A stretch of 64,000 nucleotides of DNA from Taklimakanibacter deserti (GTDB lineage Bacteria > Pseudomonadota > Alphaproteobacteria > Rhizobiales > Aestuariivirgaceae), in the NCBI GenBank assembly GCA_003574785.1, contig QORU01000011.1, forward strand, positions 124,001 through 188,000, given 5' to 3'. Under the pieces are notes generated by a model that searched no databases, was not told where the DNA came from, and saw only the letters and a list, made by a program, of their open reading frames with translations. Of this stretch, positions 42,755 to 52,639 are shown one piece after another. The translations under genes and the position numbers were made by a program. Numbering within the stretch: position 1 is the stretch's first letter; each line of letters begins with the position of its first letter.

Positions 42755-42969
42755 GCTCTCTCCATCGCTTCCCCTTCTCCCGTTGCGAAGCAATGGGAGA
42801 AGGTGCCCGACCCCGCTACGCCAAAGCGAAGCCTTGGCTTCGCGGCGGCGAGCAGGGCGGATGAGGGCTCTTCTGAAATTGCGACGCGGGTCAAGCGAAG
42901 AGCCCTCACCCGGCCTTCGGCCACCCTCTCCCATCCTGCGGACGGGAGAGGGGGAAACCTGGAGAGAGC
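42755..42969. repeat. 215-bp intergenic multi-hairpin element
   Basis: A perfect 9-bp inverted repeat GCTCTCTCC/GGAGAGAGC bounds this segment. Inside are four further hairpins: CCTTCTCCC/GGGAGAAGG (42773-42803), GCGAAGCC/GGCTTCGC (42826-42843), GAGGGCTCTTC/GAAGAGCCCTC (42863-42907) and CCCTCTCCC/GGGAGAGGG (42924-42952). No coding potential is apparent. The structure resembles the palindromic intergenic repeats (REP/BIME or MITE-like) common in alphaproteobacteria. Hairpins with related arms occur at 50268, 54679 and 57300. Confidence 0.6.
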
Positions 42970-43151
42970 TGACGCATCCAGAAAATCATATGCGTCACCC
43001 TGCAAGGTGAGGGAGTGATGCTTAGGCCAGGCGCCGAGGCTCTGCCAACCCCCAAACCGGCTTCCTCCCATGCCTGCGTAATTTTGTTTCGAAATTCCCG
43101 GGTGCCTCAATCTTTGCTTGCGCCGCCCGGGGTTGTCTGACATAAATCAAA

Positions 43152-43174
43152 AAAGGACAGCTATGCTGTCCTTT
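43152..43174 (-). terminator. Strong intrinsic terminator for a leftward transcript
   Basis: AAAGGACAGC and GCTGTCCTTT form a perfect 10-bp stem with a 3-nt loop. On the minus strand a TTTTTTGATTT tract follows directly. No annotated minus-strand gene ends here, which implies an unannotated leftward transcript from the region upstream of gltB. Confidence 0.7.
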
Positions 43175-43431
43175 CGCAGTGCAACAAGTTCAGGATGAGC
43201 CCGGATGATCCGGACCAATGCCAATACGGCTCTGAACGCGACGGCCCGCAAAGCCGCCGAGTGCCTGCGCATGTCCCGAGCTAAGACGACGAAAACAAAA
43301 AAGGATTGAAGCTCCGGGACGACCCTTGAAAGGGTGCCGGAGGTTCGATCCAGGTCAGGCTCGCGAGGAAACCTCGCCCCTGCCCCGCCGGCTCGGAACT
43401 CCAGCACCGCCAATAAGCACCTTCTGACCGG
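43175..43431 (-). other. Structured intergenic segment, possible minus-strand RNA
   Basis: On the minus strand GGTGCTGGAG (43408 to 43399) can pair with CTCCGGCACC (43342 to 43333) through one G-U wobble. The same CTCCGG can alternatively pair with CCGGAG to form a hairpin with inner ACCCTT/AAGGGT (43312-43342), followed after nine bases by six Ts. A GCGAGG/CCTCGC hairpin lies inside (43363-43377). A 41-codon ORF (43272 to 43147, weak RBS) follows and ends inside the terminator at 43152-43174. This is an attenuator-like layout; neither transcript nor peptide is proven. Confidence 0.35.
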
Positions 43432-43459
43432 TTCACCATCCGGCTCAGGGGTTTATAAA
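43432..43459 (+). promoter_or_regulatory. Candidate gltB promoter
   Basis: TTCACC (43432-43437) and TATAAA (43454-43459) are spaced by 16 bp and lie 33 bp before the gltB ATG, a good sigma-70-like arrangement for the gltB-gst-gltD operon. The -10 lies in a self-complementary TTTATAAA, so leftward transcription is also possible. Confidence 0.4.
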
Positions 43460-43491
43460 AGTGATTAGGAAACGTGAGAGGCTCGGACGCC

Positions 43492-46400
43492 ATGGCACAC
43501 GCGACCCATCTTCTTCCCGAAGGCCTGCCGGAGGCGCACGGCCTCTATGACCCGCGTCACGAGCATGATGCCTGCGGCATCGGCCTCATCGCCAATATCC
43601 ACAATATCAAGAGCCACAAGATCATCGCCGATGGCCTGAGCATCCTGCGCAATCTCGAGCACCGGGGTGCGGTCGGCGCCGATCCCAAGGCCGGCGACGG
43701 CGCCGGCATCCTCTTGCAGATCCCGCATGAGTTCTTCCTCGAAGAAGCCAGGCGCCTGGGCTTCACCCTGCCCGAACCACAGCATTACGCCGTGGCCCAG
43801 CTCTTCCTGCCGCGCGAGCCCGTCTATCGCCAGGACATCGAGCGCATCTGGTGGGAGACGGCGCGCGAGGAAGGCCTGAAAGTCCTGGGCTGGCGCGACG
43901 TGCCCGTCGATGAGACGGTGCTCGGCCACAGCGTCAGGCCGACCGAGCCGTTCCATCGCCAGCTCTTCGTCAGCCGCGGGCCGACCATTCGCGATGAGGC
44001 GCATTTCGAGAGAAAGCTCTTCGTCTGCCGCAAGGTGGTGTCGAACCGCGTCCTCGAAGTGCTGGCCGCCAAGGGCCGCGCCTATTACCCGGTCTCGGTC
44101 TCGAGCCGCACCATCGTCTATAAGGGCCTCGTCCTCGGCAAGGATCTGGGCCTCTATTACAAGGACCTCGCCGATGAGCGCGTGGCCTCGTCGCTCGCCA
44201 TGGTGCACCAGCGCTTCTCGACCAACACTTTCCCCTCCTGGCCGCTGGCGCATCCCTATCGCTTCATCTGCCACAATGGCGAGATCAACACGCTCCGCGG
44301 CAACTACAATTGGATGGCGGCGCGCCAGGCGAATATGAAGTCCGACATGCTGGGACGCGATCTCGAAAAACTCTGGCCCATTTCCTATGAAGGCCAGTCC
44401 GACTCCGCCTGCTTCGACAATGCGCTCGAGCTCCTGTTCATGGGCGGCTATTCGCTGCCGCATGCGATGATGATGCTCATCCCGGAAGCCTGGGCCGGCA
44501 ATCCGCTGATGGATGAGGACCGGCGCGCTTTCTATGAATATCACGCTGCTTTGATGGAGCCCTGGGACGGGCCCGCCGCCATGGTCTTCACCGACGGAAG
44601 GCTCATTGGCGCGACCCTCGACCGCAATGGCTTGCGCCCCTCGCGCTACATGGTGTCGGATGACGGCTTCGTGCTGCTCGCTTCCGAAATGGGCTGCCTG
44701 CAGTTCGCCGAAGAGAAGATCACCCAGAAATGGCGCTTGCAGCCCGGCAAGATGCTGCTCATCGATCTCGAGCAGAAGCGCATCATCTCCGACGACGAGC
44801 TGAAGAAGACGCTCGCCACGCAATATCCCTACAAGGAATGGCTAGCGCGCACCCAGCTCGTCCTGCGCGAGATGCCGCCGGCGAAGACCAAGCGGCCGAA
44901 GATCGCCGTGCCCTTGCTCGATCGCCAGCAGGCTTTCGGCTATAGCCAGGAGGATCTGAAGCTCCTGATGGCGCCGATGGCGCAGACCGGCCAGGAAGCG
45001 GTGGGTTCGATGGGCAACGACACGCCGATCTCGGCCTTGTCCGACAAGCCGAAGCTTCTCGACACCTATTTCAAGCAGAACTTTGCGCAAGTGACCAACC
45101 CGCCGATCGACCCGATCCGTGAGGAACTGGTCATGTCGCTCGTCTCCTTCATCGGCCCGAGGCCGAACCTGCTCGACCTCAAGGGCACCTCGACCCATAT
45201 GCGCCTCGAAGTGCCGCAGCCCATCCTCACCAATGAGGAGCTGGAACGCATCCGCACCATCAATGTGGTGAAGAACAACCCCTTCCGCACGGTGACCATC
45301 GACATCACCTATGATGTCGCGAACGGCCCCGAATATATGGAAGCGGCTCTCGAAGCGATCTGCGCCGGCGCCGAGCGCGCGGTGCGCGACGGCTATAACA
45401 TCATCATCCTGTCCGACCGCGCCGTCTCGGCCGAGCGCGTGCCGATCCCGGCTCTGCTCGCGACCTCGGCCACGCATCATCATTTGATCCGCCGCGGGCT
45501 TCGCACCTCGGTCGGCCTCGTGGTCGAATCGGGCGAGCCCCGCGAGGTGCATCAATATTGCACGCTCGCCGGCTATGGCGCCGAAGCGATCAATCCCTAT
45601 CTCGCTTTCGAGACGCTCGAGGACATGATCGTCTCGCTCGATGAGAAGATCACGCCCGACGAGGCCTTCAAGCGCTACATCAAGGCGGTCGACAAGGGCA
45701 TATTGAAAGTGATGTCCAAGATGGGCATCTCGACCTACCAGTCCTATTGCGGCGCCCAGATCTTCGACGCGGTCGGCCTCGCGAGCGAATTCATCGGCCG
45801 CTATTTCACCGGCACCGCAAGCCAGATCGAAGGCGTCGGCCTGGATGAGATCGCGGCCGAGGCCTTCGCCCGCCATCAAGCGGCCTTTGGCGAGAGCCCG
45901 GTGCTCACCAGCGCGCTCGAGGTCGGCGGCGAATATCTCTACCGCATCCGCGGCGAGCAGCATGTGTGGACGCCGGAAACGGTCGCCAAATTGCAGCACG
46001 CCGTGCGCGGGCAATCGCACGAGACCTACCGCGACTTCGCCAGGCTGGTGAACAATCAGAGCGAGCATTTCATGACGCCGCGCGGCCTCTTCCGCATCAG
46101 AACTGCGGAAGAGATCGGCAAAACGCCGGTCGCCATCGACGATGTCGAGCCCGCCAAGGAGATCGTCAAGCGCTTCGCCACCGGCGCCATGTCCTTCGGC
46201 TCTCTGGGCCGCGAGGCGCATACGACGCTCGCCATCGCCATGAACCGCATTGGCGGGCGCTCCAACACCGGCGAGGGCGGCGAGGAGCCGGAGCGCTTCA
46301 AGCTCCTGCCTAATGGCGATTCCATGCGCTCGGCGATCAAGCAGGTCGCCTCCGGCCGCTTCGGCGTCACCACCGAATATCTGGTCAATGCCGATCAGAT

Positions 46401-48171
46401 CCAGATCAAGATGGCGCAAGGGGCGAAGCCCGGCGAAGGCGGACAGCTGCCCGGCCACAAGGTCGACGCCACCATCGCGCGCGTGCGCTATTCGACGCCG
46501 GGCGTCGGCCTCATCTCGCCGCCGCCGCATCACGACATCTATTCGATCGAGGACCTGGCCCAGCTCATCTACGACCTGCGCAACACCAATCCGAAAGCCT
46601 CGGTCTCGGTCAAGCTCGTCTCGGAAGTGGGCGTCGGCACGGTCGCCGCCGGCGTCGCCAAGGCGCGCGCCGATCATGTCACCATTTCGGGCTTCGAGGG
46701 CGGCACCGGCGCTTCGCCCTTGACCTCGATCAAGCATGCCGGCAGCCCGTGGGAGATCGGCCTCGCCGAAACCCAGCAGACGCTCGTCGCCAACCGCTTG
46801 CGCGGCCGCATCGTCGTCCAGGCCGATGGCGGCATCCGCACCGGCCGCGACGTCGTGGTCGCGGCCCTTCTCGGCGCCGATGAGATGGGCTTCTCGACGG
46901 CACCCCTCATCGCCGCGGGCTGCATCATGATGCGCAAGTGCCATCTCAACACCTGCCCGGTTGGCGTCGCAACCCAGGATCCGGTGCTGCGCAAGCGCTT
47001 CAAGGGCGCGCCTGAGCATGTCATCAACTACTTCTTCTTTGTCGCCGAGGAAGTGCGCGAGCTCATGGCGCAAATGGGCATCCGCCGCTTCGATGAGCTC
47101 ATCGGCATGAGCGAATATCTCGACAAGCTCGCGGCCATCGATCACTGGAAGGCCAAGGGCCTCGACTTCACCCGCATTTTCGAGAAGCCGCAGGTCATCG
47201 GCAAGGTTTCCATCCGCCGCGACGACCCGCCGAAGCATGATCTCTCGCAAACCCTCGATGTTCATCTGATCCGTGAGGCGCAGGCGGCGCTCACTTCGGG
47301 CACGCCGGTCGAGATCGAGGCCAAGGTCACCAATGTCCATCGCACCATCGGCGCCATGCTGTCGGGCGAGGTCGCCAAGCGCCATGGCCATCAGGGCCTG
47401 CCCGAGGACACGATCCGCGTCGCCCTCACCGGCATTGCCGGCCAGAGCTTTGGCGCCTTCCTCGCCCATGGCGTGACGCTCGATCTCACCGGCGAGGCCA
47501 ATGATTATGTCGGCAAGGGCATTTCCGGTGGCAAGCTCATCATCAAGCCGCATGAGCATGTGGGCTTCCAGCCTGAGAAGTCGATCATCGTCGGCAACAC
47601 CGTGCTCTATGGCGCCATCGGCGGCGAATGCTATTTCCGCGGCGTCGCCGGCGAACGCTTCGCCGTGCGCAATTCCGGCGCCATCGCCGTCGTCGAAGGT
47701 GTCGGCGATCATGGTTGCGAATATATGACGGGCGGCATCGTGCTGGTCATCGGCGAGACGGGCCGCAATTTCGCCGCCGGCATGTCGGGCGGCGTCGCCT
47801 ATGTGCTCGATGAGAAGGGCGACTTCGCCCAGCGCTGCAACCTGGCGATGGTCGATCTGGCGCCGGTGCCGGCCGAGGAGGTTGCGATCGAGCGCCTGCA
47901 TCATCATGGCGGCGATCTCGAGCATCACGGCCTCGTCGACGTGACCGTTGATATGGACCGGCACGATGCCGAGCGCATCTGGGAGCTGCTCGCCCGCCAT
48001 CTGAAATACACGAACTCCAGTCGGGCGCGCGAGATCATCGACCACTGGGGCGACTATTTGCCGAAATTCGTGAAGGTGATGCCGGTCGAATATGCCAAGG
48101 CCCTGGCTGAGCTCGAAAAGGCGCAGGCCCAGAGCGACGGCATGACCATTGGCATGAAGCGGAGAGCCTAG
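43492..48171 (+). CDS. gltB: Glutamate synthase (NADPH) large subunit
   Basis: The 1559-residue protein has all GltB domains in order. These are the class II glutaminase domain, with a propeptide ending before the catalytic Cys28 ([19 protein letters not shown]), the central domain, the FMN-binding synthase domain ([51 protein letters not shown]), the 3Fe-4S cluster in [19 protein letters not shown], and the GXGXG C-terminal beta helix ([14 protein letters not shown]). It forms two glutamates from glutamine and 2-oxoglutarate. ATG 43492 is chosen; a GTG at 43474 is in frame but its AGGA is only 3 nt away. Confidence 0.97.
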   Translation: MAHATHLLPEGLPEAHGLYDPRHEHDACGIGLIANIHNIKSHKIIADGLSILRNLEHRGAVGADPKAGDGAGILLQIPHEFFLEEARRLGFTLPEPQHYAVAQLFLPREPVYRQDIERIWWETAREEGLKVLGWRDVPVDETVLGHSVRPTEPFHRQLFVSRGPTIRDEAHFERKLFVCRKVVSNRVLEVLAAKGRAYYPVSVSSRTIVYKGLVLGKDLGLYYKDLADERVASSLAMVHQRFSTNTFPSWPLAHPYRFICHNGEINTLRGNYNWMAARQANMKSDMLGRDLEKLWPISYEGQSDSACFDNALELLFMGGYSLPHAMMMLIPEAWAGNPLMDEDRRAFYEYHAALMEPWDGPAAMVFTDGRLIGATLDRNGLRPSRYMVSDDGFVLLASEMGCLQFAEEKITQKWRLQPGKMLLIDLEQKRIISDDELKKTLATQYPYKEWLARTQLVLREMPPAKTKRPKIAVPLLDRQQAFGYSQEDLKLLMAPMAQTGQEAVGSMGNDTPISALSDKPKLLDTYFKQNFAQVTNPPIDPIREELVMSLVSFIGPRPNLLDLKGTSTHMRLEVPQPILTNEELERIRTINVVKNNPFRTVTIDITYDVANGPEYMEAALEAICAGAERAVRDGYNIIILSDRAVSAERVPIPALLATSATHHHLIRRGLRTSVGLVVESGEPREVHQYCTLAGYGAEAINPYLAFETLEDMIVSLDEKITPDEAFKRYIKAVDKGILKVMSKMGISTYQSYCGAQIFDAVGLASEFIGRYFTGTASQIEGVGLDEIAAEAFARHQAAFGESPVLTSALEVGGEYLYRIRGEQHVWTPETVAKLQHAVRGQSHETYRDFARLVNNQSEHFMTPRGLFRIRTAEEIGKTPVAIDDVEPAKEIVKRFATGAMSFGSLGREAHTTLAIAMNRIGGRSNTGEGGEEPERFKLLPNGDSMRSAIKQVASGRFGVTTEYLVNADQIQIKMAQGAKPGEGGQLPGHKVDATIARVRYSTPGVGLISPPPHHDIYSIEDLAQLIYDLRNTNPKASVSVKLVSEVGVGTVAAGVAKARADHVTISGFEGGTGASPLTSIKHAGSPWEIGLAETQQTLVANRLRGRIVVQADGGIRTGRDVVVAALLGADEMGFSTAPLIAAGCIMMRKCHLNTCPVGVATQDPVLRKRFKGAPEHVINYFFFVAEEVRELMAQMGIRRFDELIGMSEYLDKLAAIDHWKAKGLDFTRIFEKPQVIGKVSIRRDDPPKHDLSQTLDVHLIREAQAALTSGTPVEIEAKVTNVHRTIGAMLSGEVAKRHGHQGLPEDTIRVALTGIAGQSFGAFLAHGVTLDLTGEANDYVGKGISGGKLIIKPHEHVGFQPEKSIIVGNTVLYGAIGGECYFRGVAGERFAVRNSGAIAVVEGVGDHGCEYMTGGIVLVIGETGRNFAAGMSGGVAYVLDEKGDFAQRCNLAMVDLAPVPAEEVAIERLHHHGGDLEHHGLVDVTVDMDRHDAERIWELLARHLKYTNSSRAREIIDHWGDYLPKFVKVMPVEYAKALAELEKAQAQSDGMTIGMKRRA

Positions 48172-48173
48172 AT

Positions 48174-48776
48174 ATGAAGATCTATGGCGACAGGAACTCC
48201 GGCAACTGCCAGAAGGTCAGCATCACCGCCGACTTTCTGAAGATTCCCTATCGGTGGATCGATATCGACATCATGAAGGCCGAGAGCCGGACGAACGCGT
48301 TCTTGCAGAAGAGCCCGATGGGGCAGGTGCCGGTCATCGAGCTCGATGACGGGCGCTGCCTGGCGCAGTCCAATGCGATCATCCGCTATCTGGCCAATGG
48401 CAGCTCGCTCCTGCCGGACGATCCTTTCACGCAGGCGAAGATCGACGAATTATTGTTCTGGGAGCAATACAGCCACGAACCCTATGTGGCGACGAGCCGC
48501 TATCACATGGTCTATCTCGGCCGCAGCAAGGATGAGCGCGAGCCGATGCGGGTCGAGCGCGGCGAGAAGGCGCTCGATCTGATGGAGCAGCTCATCAAGG
48601 GCAGGATGTGGTTCGCGGGCGATGCGCTGTCGGTCGCCGACATTGCGCTTCTCGCTTATACACGGCTTGCCCATGAAGGCGGTTTCGATCTCACGACCCG
48701 GCCGCGGGTGATGGCGTGGATCATGCGCGCGGAAATGGCGCTCGGTCTGCCACCGGCAGGAAAGCACGAGGAGTAG
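48174..48776 (+). CDS. Glutathione S-transferase family protein between gltB and gltD
   Basis: The 200-residue protein has an N-terminal GST fold (MKIYGDRNSGNCQKVSITAD, SPMGQVPVIELDDGRCLAQS with cis-Pro, NAIIRYLANGS) and the C-terminal helical domain with FAGDALSVADIALLAYTRLA. It starts 2 bp after gltB and ends 3 bp before gltD, so it is an integral member of the operon. The N-terminal SGN replaces the usual Ser/Tyr catalytic context, but Ser9 could act. Why a GST sits in the GOGAT operon is not known. Confidence 0.9.
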   Translation: MKIYGDRNSGNCQKVSITADFLKIPYRWIDIDIMKAESRTNAFLQKSPMGQVPVIELDDGRCLAQSNAIIRYLANGSSLLPDDPFTQAKIDELLFWEQYSHEPYVATSRYHMVYLGRSKDEREPMRVERGEKALDLMEQLIKGRMWFAGDALSVADIALLAYTRLAHEGGFDLTTRPRVMAWIMRAEMALGLPPAGKHEE

Positions 48777-48779
48777 ACT

Positions 48780-50198
48780 ATGGGAAAGATCACCGGCTTT
48801 CTTGAGATCGACCGGCAGGAGCAGAAATATGCGCCGGCGTCCGATCGCGTCCGGCATTTCCGCGAATTCGCCATTCCGCTCGATGACCGCGATACCGAGA
48901 AGCAGGCGGCGCGCTGCATGGATTGCGGCATCCCCTATTGTCATACCGGCTGTCCGGTGAACAACCAGATCCCCGACTGGAACGATCTCGTCTATCAGGG
49001 CAATTGGCGCGACGCGTCGGTCAACCTGCACTCGACCAACAACTTCCCGGAATTCACCGGCCGCATCTGCCCCGCACCTTGCGAGGAAGCCTGCACGCTC
49101 AATCTCGAGAATGTGCCGGTGACGATCAAGACGATCGAGCAGGCGATCGCCGACAAGGCCTGGTCGGAAGGCTGGATCAGGCCGGAGCCCGCGGAAGAAA
49201 AGACCGGCAAGACGGTCGCTATCGTGGGCTCGGGCTCGGCCGGCATGGCGGCGGCGCAGCAACTGGCGCGCGCCGGCCATGAGGTGCATGTCTTCGAGCG
49301 CTATGCCAAGGCCGGCGGCCTTTTGCGCTACGGCATTCCCGACTTCAAGATGGAGAAGCATCCGATCGACCGGCGCGTCGAGCAGATGGAGGCCGAGGGT
49401 GTCACCTTCCACTACAATGTCGATATCGGCGTCACGCGCCCCTTCCGCTCGCTCACCGATGTCTATGACGCGGTGCTGCTGGCGGGTGGCGCCGAACGGC
49501 CGCGCGATCCGGGCCTGCCGGGCATGGATCTCGACGGGGCGCATTATGCCATGCCGTTCCTCATCCAGAGCAACCGTCGCGTCGGCGGTGAGGATATCGC
49601 GGCCGAGCGCCCGCTCATCGCCACCGGTAAGCATGTGGTGGTGATCGGCGGCGGCGATACCGCTTCCGATTGCATCGGCACGTCCTTCCGGCAAGGCGCG
49701 CTGTCGGTGACCCAGCTCGACATCCGTCCCGTTCCGCCGGAGCAGGAAGACAAGATGGTGGTGTGGCCCTATTGGCCGACCAAGTTCCGCACCTCGTCAT
49801 CGCAGGCCGAAGGTGCGGCGCGCGAATTCTCCTGCGCGACGCTCAGCATTGTCGGCGAGAAGGGCAAGGTCACCGGCGTCAAATGCGCGCGTGTCAATCA
49901 GAAGCGCGAGCCGCTGCCGGGCACCGAATTCATCATCAAGGCCGATCTCGTGCTGATCGCCATCGGTTTCGCCGGGCCGGAGGAGAAGGGCCTTCTCGAA
50001 GAGACCCCCTTCGAGCGCGACAAGCGCAGCAACATCAAGGCCAATACCGACGACTACAAGACCTCGGTCGAGAAGGTCTTCGCCGCGGGCGATATCCGCA
50101 AAGGCCAGTCGCTGGTCGTCTGGGCGATCCGCGAGGGCCGCCAAGCGGCACGCGCCATCGATGAATATCTGATGGGCGAGTCGGAACTGCCGCGGTAG
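48780..50198 (+). CDS. gltD: Glutamate synthase small subunit
   Basis: The 472-residue protein has the N-terminal cysteine clusters that bind [4Fe-4S] centres ([20 protein letters not shown] and [15 protein letters not shown]), then the FAD motif [20 protein letters not shown] and the NADPH motif [16 protein letters not shown]. It delivers electrons from NADPH to GltB. Length and order are standard. It follows the GST gene by 3 bp. Confidence 0.96.
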   Translation: MGKITGFLEIDRQEQKYAPASDRVRHFREFAIPLDDRDTEKQAARCMDCGIPYCHTGCPVNNQIPDWNDLVYQGNWRDASVNLHSTNNFPEFTGRICPAPCEEACTLNLENVPVTIKTIEQAIADKAWSEGWIRPEPAEEKTGKTVAIVGSGSAGMAAAQQLARAGHEVHVFERYAKAGGLLRYGIPDFKMEKHPIDRRVEQMEAEGVTFHYNVDIGVTRPFRSLTDVYDAVLLAGGAERPRDPGLPGMDLDGAHYAMPFLIQSNRRVGGEDIAAERPLIATGKHVVVIGGGDTASDCIGTSFRQGALSVTQLDIRPVPPEQEDKMVVWPYWPTKFRTSSSQAEGAAREFSCATLSIVGEKGKVTGVKCARVNQKREPLPGTEFIIKADLVLIAIGFAGPEEKGLLEETPFERDKRSNIKANTDDYKTSVEKVFAAGDIRKGQSLVVWAIREGRQAARAIDEYLMGESELPR

Positions 50199-50267
50199 AG
50201 CGCCGGACGTTCTCATAGAATCGCCTCGGCACTCTATCTTTTTGTTTGCGTAACCTCGTGTCTCCAC

Positions 50268-50290
50268 CCCTCACCCGCACAGGGTGAGGG
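50268..50290. terminator. Bidirectional hairpin between gltD and the SGNH gene
   Basis: CCCTCACCC and GGGTGAGGG form a perfect 9-bp stem with loop GCACA in the convergent gap. No T-tract follows on either strand, so termination may be weak; an upstream CTTTTTG lies at 50239-50244. Confidence 0.5.
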
Positions 50291-50303
50291 TATTCACCAT
50301 CAA

Positions 50304-51341
50304 TTACTGCACCGGCGTGAAATCGTCGAACCGGCCGCGCCGCGCGGTGATCGCCTCGCCGCGGCTGAACAGGCGCGAGGCGTCGGTGCCGGGCTTGGTC
50401 GTGCGCGCGAGCTGCGCCATGGCCGGATCGTTGGGTGCCGGAAGCGCCCCCGCATAGTCCGATTTCGCCGGCGGTGCCTGCTCCGATCCGTTGGCACCTG
50501 GCGCCGCCTGGGGCAGGGTTTCGGAAGGCTGGCCGAAGCCCGGCATGGGCTGGCTTTCGGTCGCCGCGACCGGCGGCGGCGTCGCGGGGGCCGCGGCCAC
50601 CGCCACCTCGATGTCCTTGTTGATCGCGGCCATGACCAAGCTTCCCAGCTTGTTGTTGCCTTCCTTCAGGAAATGCACGCCGTCGCGCGAGCGCAATCTG
50701 ACGAATTCGCCGGTCTCATCGAAGCCCGAGTCGCTGTATTTGCCATTGTCCAACAGTTCGGGGCGCGTCTCGACGAAGCGGATGCCGGCTGCTTGGGCGC
50801 GCTCCTTATGGATGGCGGCGATGATCTTCATCGAGGCATCGTATTTTTCCGCCTCCACCGGCGGCATCTCCATCCAGTAGACCGCCGCACCCGCGGCCTT
50901 GAGGCTCGCCATGAGCTCGTCGACCTGCTTGACATAGGCCGCCCGCCATTCCGGCGTGTCGAAGGCATAGCGCATCGCCCCGTCGCGGATCGGCTGCGCG
51001 TCGTTCGATCCCAGCATCACGATGGCGATATCGATCTTGTTGCTGGCGAGGATTTTGGGCAGCGCGCCGTTCCAGTCATAATATTCCGGACGCGAAAGGC
51101 CCGAATCCTCCTTGTAGCGCCCGTTGAGCGATATCCGCACATCGCCTTCGATGGTGCGCGACACGCCCGACCACAGGCCGGCGGCGAGCGAGTCGCCGAG
51201 GACGAAGACCTGATAGAGGTCCTTGGAGGCGAAATAGGGTTTCGCCGCATCTGCCTGCCGGTCCTGCTTGCCCTCTTGCGCATGAACGGAGAGCGAGAGG
51301 GCCACGATCGCACAGACGGTGAGAAACGCGCGCTTGATCAT
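50304..51341 (-). CDS. Exported SGNH/GDSL hydrolase (DUF459 type)
   Basis: The 345-residue protein has a signal peptide (MIKRAFLTVCAIVALSLSVH) and an SGNH hydrolase domain: catalytic Ser in VFVLGDSLAAGLW, Gly-Asn in IVMLGSNDAQPI and Asp/His in SRDGVHFLKEG. The C-terminal 100 residues are Pro/Ala-rich and probably disordered. DUF459-type enzymes are linked to cell-envelope polysaccharide deacylation. It lies 9 bp after a lytic transglycosylase gene, supporting an envelope role. Confidence 0.88.
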   Translation of the reverse strand: MIKRAFLTVCAIVALSLSVHAQEGKQDRQADAAKPYFASKDLYQVFVLGDSLAAGLWSGVSRTIEGDVRISLNGRYKEDSGLSRPEYYDWNGALPKILASNKIDIAIVMLGSNDAQPIRDGAMRYAFDTPEWRAAYVKQVDELMASLKAAGAAVYWMEMPPVEAEKYDASMKIIAAIHKERAQAAGIRFVETRPELLDNGKYSDSGFDETGEFVRLRSRDGVHFLKEGNNKLGSLVMAAINKDIEVAVAAAPATPPPVAATESQPMPGFGQPSETLPQAAPGANGSEQAPPAKSDYAGALPAPNDPAMAQLARTTKPGTDASRLFSRGEAITARRGRFDDFTPVQ

Positions 51342-51350
51342 GCCCCGATC

Positions 51351-52553
51351 CTACCCGCCCTGGCGCAAGCGCTCAAGCAGCGCCACGGTCGGCGTGCCGT
51401 CGAGCTTCAGGCCGGTTTTGTGCTGGAATCCGAGTATGGCTTCGTAGGTGCGGGCGCCGAAGCGCCCATCCGTGCCGCCCGGATCGAAGCCTTGGGCGGT
51501 GAGCAGCTCCTGGATCTCGACGCGCTGCGCGACGGAGAGATCGTATTTGATCTCGGGCCATGACGCCACGAAGGGAGCACCACCCTTGAGGCGGTCCGCC
51601 AGATGACCGACCGCCACCGCATAGGAATGCGACTGGTTGTAGTCCATGATCGCCATGAAATTGCGGGTGACGAGGAAAGGCGGGCCGTTGACGCCCTGCG
51701 GCACCATGACGAAGGCTTCCACCTTGGGCGAGCCGAAATCGCCGCCGCGCGCCGGCTTGATCCCGAGCTTCGACCATTCGGCGACGGTCCGCCAGTTCGA
51801 GCGGCCGATCAGCGCGCGGTCGAATTTCGCCGGCAGCTTGACTTCCCAGCCCCAGGGACGGTCGTTCCGCCAGCCCTTCTTGGCGAGATAGTTCGCCGTC
51901 GAGGCGAGCGCATCGGCGCTCGAATTCCAGATGTCCTTCTTGCCGTCGCCCGTCCAGTCGACCGCGAAGGAGAGATAGGAGGTGGGGATGAACTGGGTGT
52001 GGCCCATGGCGCCGGCCCAGGAGCCGGTGAAATTTTGCGGTGAGACGATGCCGATCTTCAGGATCTTGAGGGCAGCGATGTATTGTTCCCGAGCGTAGTC
52101 CTTGCGGCTGCCGGAATAGAGCAAGGTGGCGAGCGAGCGCATCACCTTCATCTGGCCCTTGTCGCGGCCGAAATTGCTTTCCATGCCCCAGATGGCGAGC
52201 AGGATGTTGCGGTCGACCTTGTAGCGCTTTTCGATCTGGCCGAGGAGATCGGCCTCCTCCGCCTTCACGCCGCGACCTGCGTCGATGCGCGCCTGCGTCA
52301 CCGCCTTTTCCAGATATTGCGACGTCGTCGTGGTGAGTTCCGGCTGGTTGTTGGCGAGCTTGAGCACCAGGGGGTCGGGATCGCTGATCCCGGCGAAGGC
52401 GCGGTCGAACACCTCACGCGATATCCCGGCAGCCTTCGCCCTTGGCCACATTTTCTGGACGAAGCTCTCGAATTCGGCGTCGGCCATTGCCGCGGGTGCC
52501 GCCATTCCACAAAGGCTCGCCACCAAAAGGGCGACGGTCAGACTTTTCGCCAT
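51351..52553 (-). CDS. MltB-family lytic murein transglycosylase with peptidoglycan-binding domain
   Basis: The 400-residue exported protein has the SLT_2/MltB catalytic domain: catalytic Glu in LLAIWGMESNFGRDKG, GAMGHTQFIPTSYLSFAVD, DIWNSSADALASTANYLAKK. A C-terminal PG_binding_1 domain follows (GFDPGGTDGRFGARTYEAIL). It cleaves glycan strands in the periplasm. A TTG at 52565 is in frame, but ATG 52553 with GAGG upstream is preferred. It is co-oriented with the SGNH gene. Confidence 0.93.
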   Translation of the reverse strand: MAKSLTVALLVASLCGMAAPAAMADAEFESFVQKMWPRAKAAGISREVFDRAFAGISDPDPLVLKLANNQPELTTTTSQYLEKAVTQARIDAGRGVKAEEADLLGQIEKRYKVDRNILLAIWGMESNFGRDKGQMKVMRSLATLLYSGSRKDYAREQYIAALKILKIGIVSPQNFTGSWAGAMGHTQFIPTSYLSFAVDWTGDGKKDIWNSSADALASTANYLAKKGWRNDRPWGWEVKLPAKFDRALIGRSNWRTVAEWSKLGIKPARGGDFGSPKVEAFVMVPQGVNGPPFLVTRNFMAIMDYNQSHSYAVAVGHLADRLKGGAPFVASWPEIKYDLSVAQRVEIQELLTAQGFDPGGTDGRFGARTYEAILGFQHKTGLKLDGTPTVALLERLRQGG

Positions 52554-52639
52554 CAATGTCCTCAATCAACGGGTGAGTCGATTCGCCCCTCGCAACCGTC
52601 ATATCAGAGGAAGAGAAAAGCCGCCAAATGCGGCCTCTT

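Noticed and set aside
43341..43350. GGTTCGATCC resembling a tRNA T-loop, and nearby CCAGGTCAGG resembling SRP RNA
   Set aside because: No cloverleaf or acceptor stem can be formed around the T-loop-like string, and the GGAAGGAAGCAGC part of SRP RNA is missing.
43333..43408. Cobalamin or other known riboswitch before gltB
   Set aside because: The B12-box core and other riboswitch core sequences are absent.
43281..43493. Minus-strand frame with several Trp codons as a trp-type leader peptide
   Set aside because: No tryptophan gene lies downstream on that strand and the Trp codons are not consecutive; the region is treated only as possible structured RNA.
44842..48045. A 1067-codon open frame antisense to gltB
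   Set aside because: It mirrors the codon bias of gltB, has no recognisable domain, and gltB itself shows complete domain content. It is a typical high-GC shadow.
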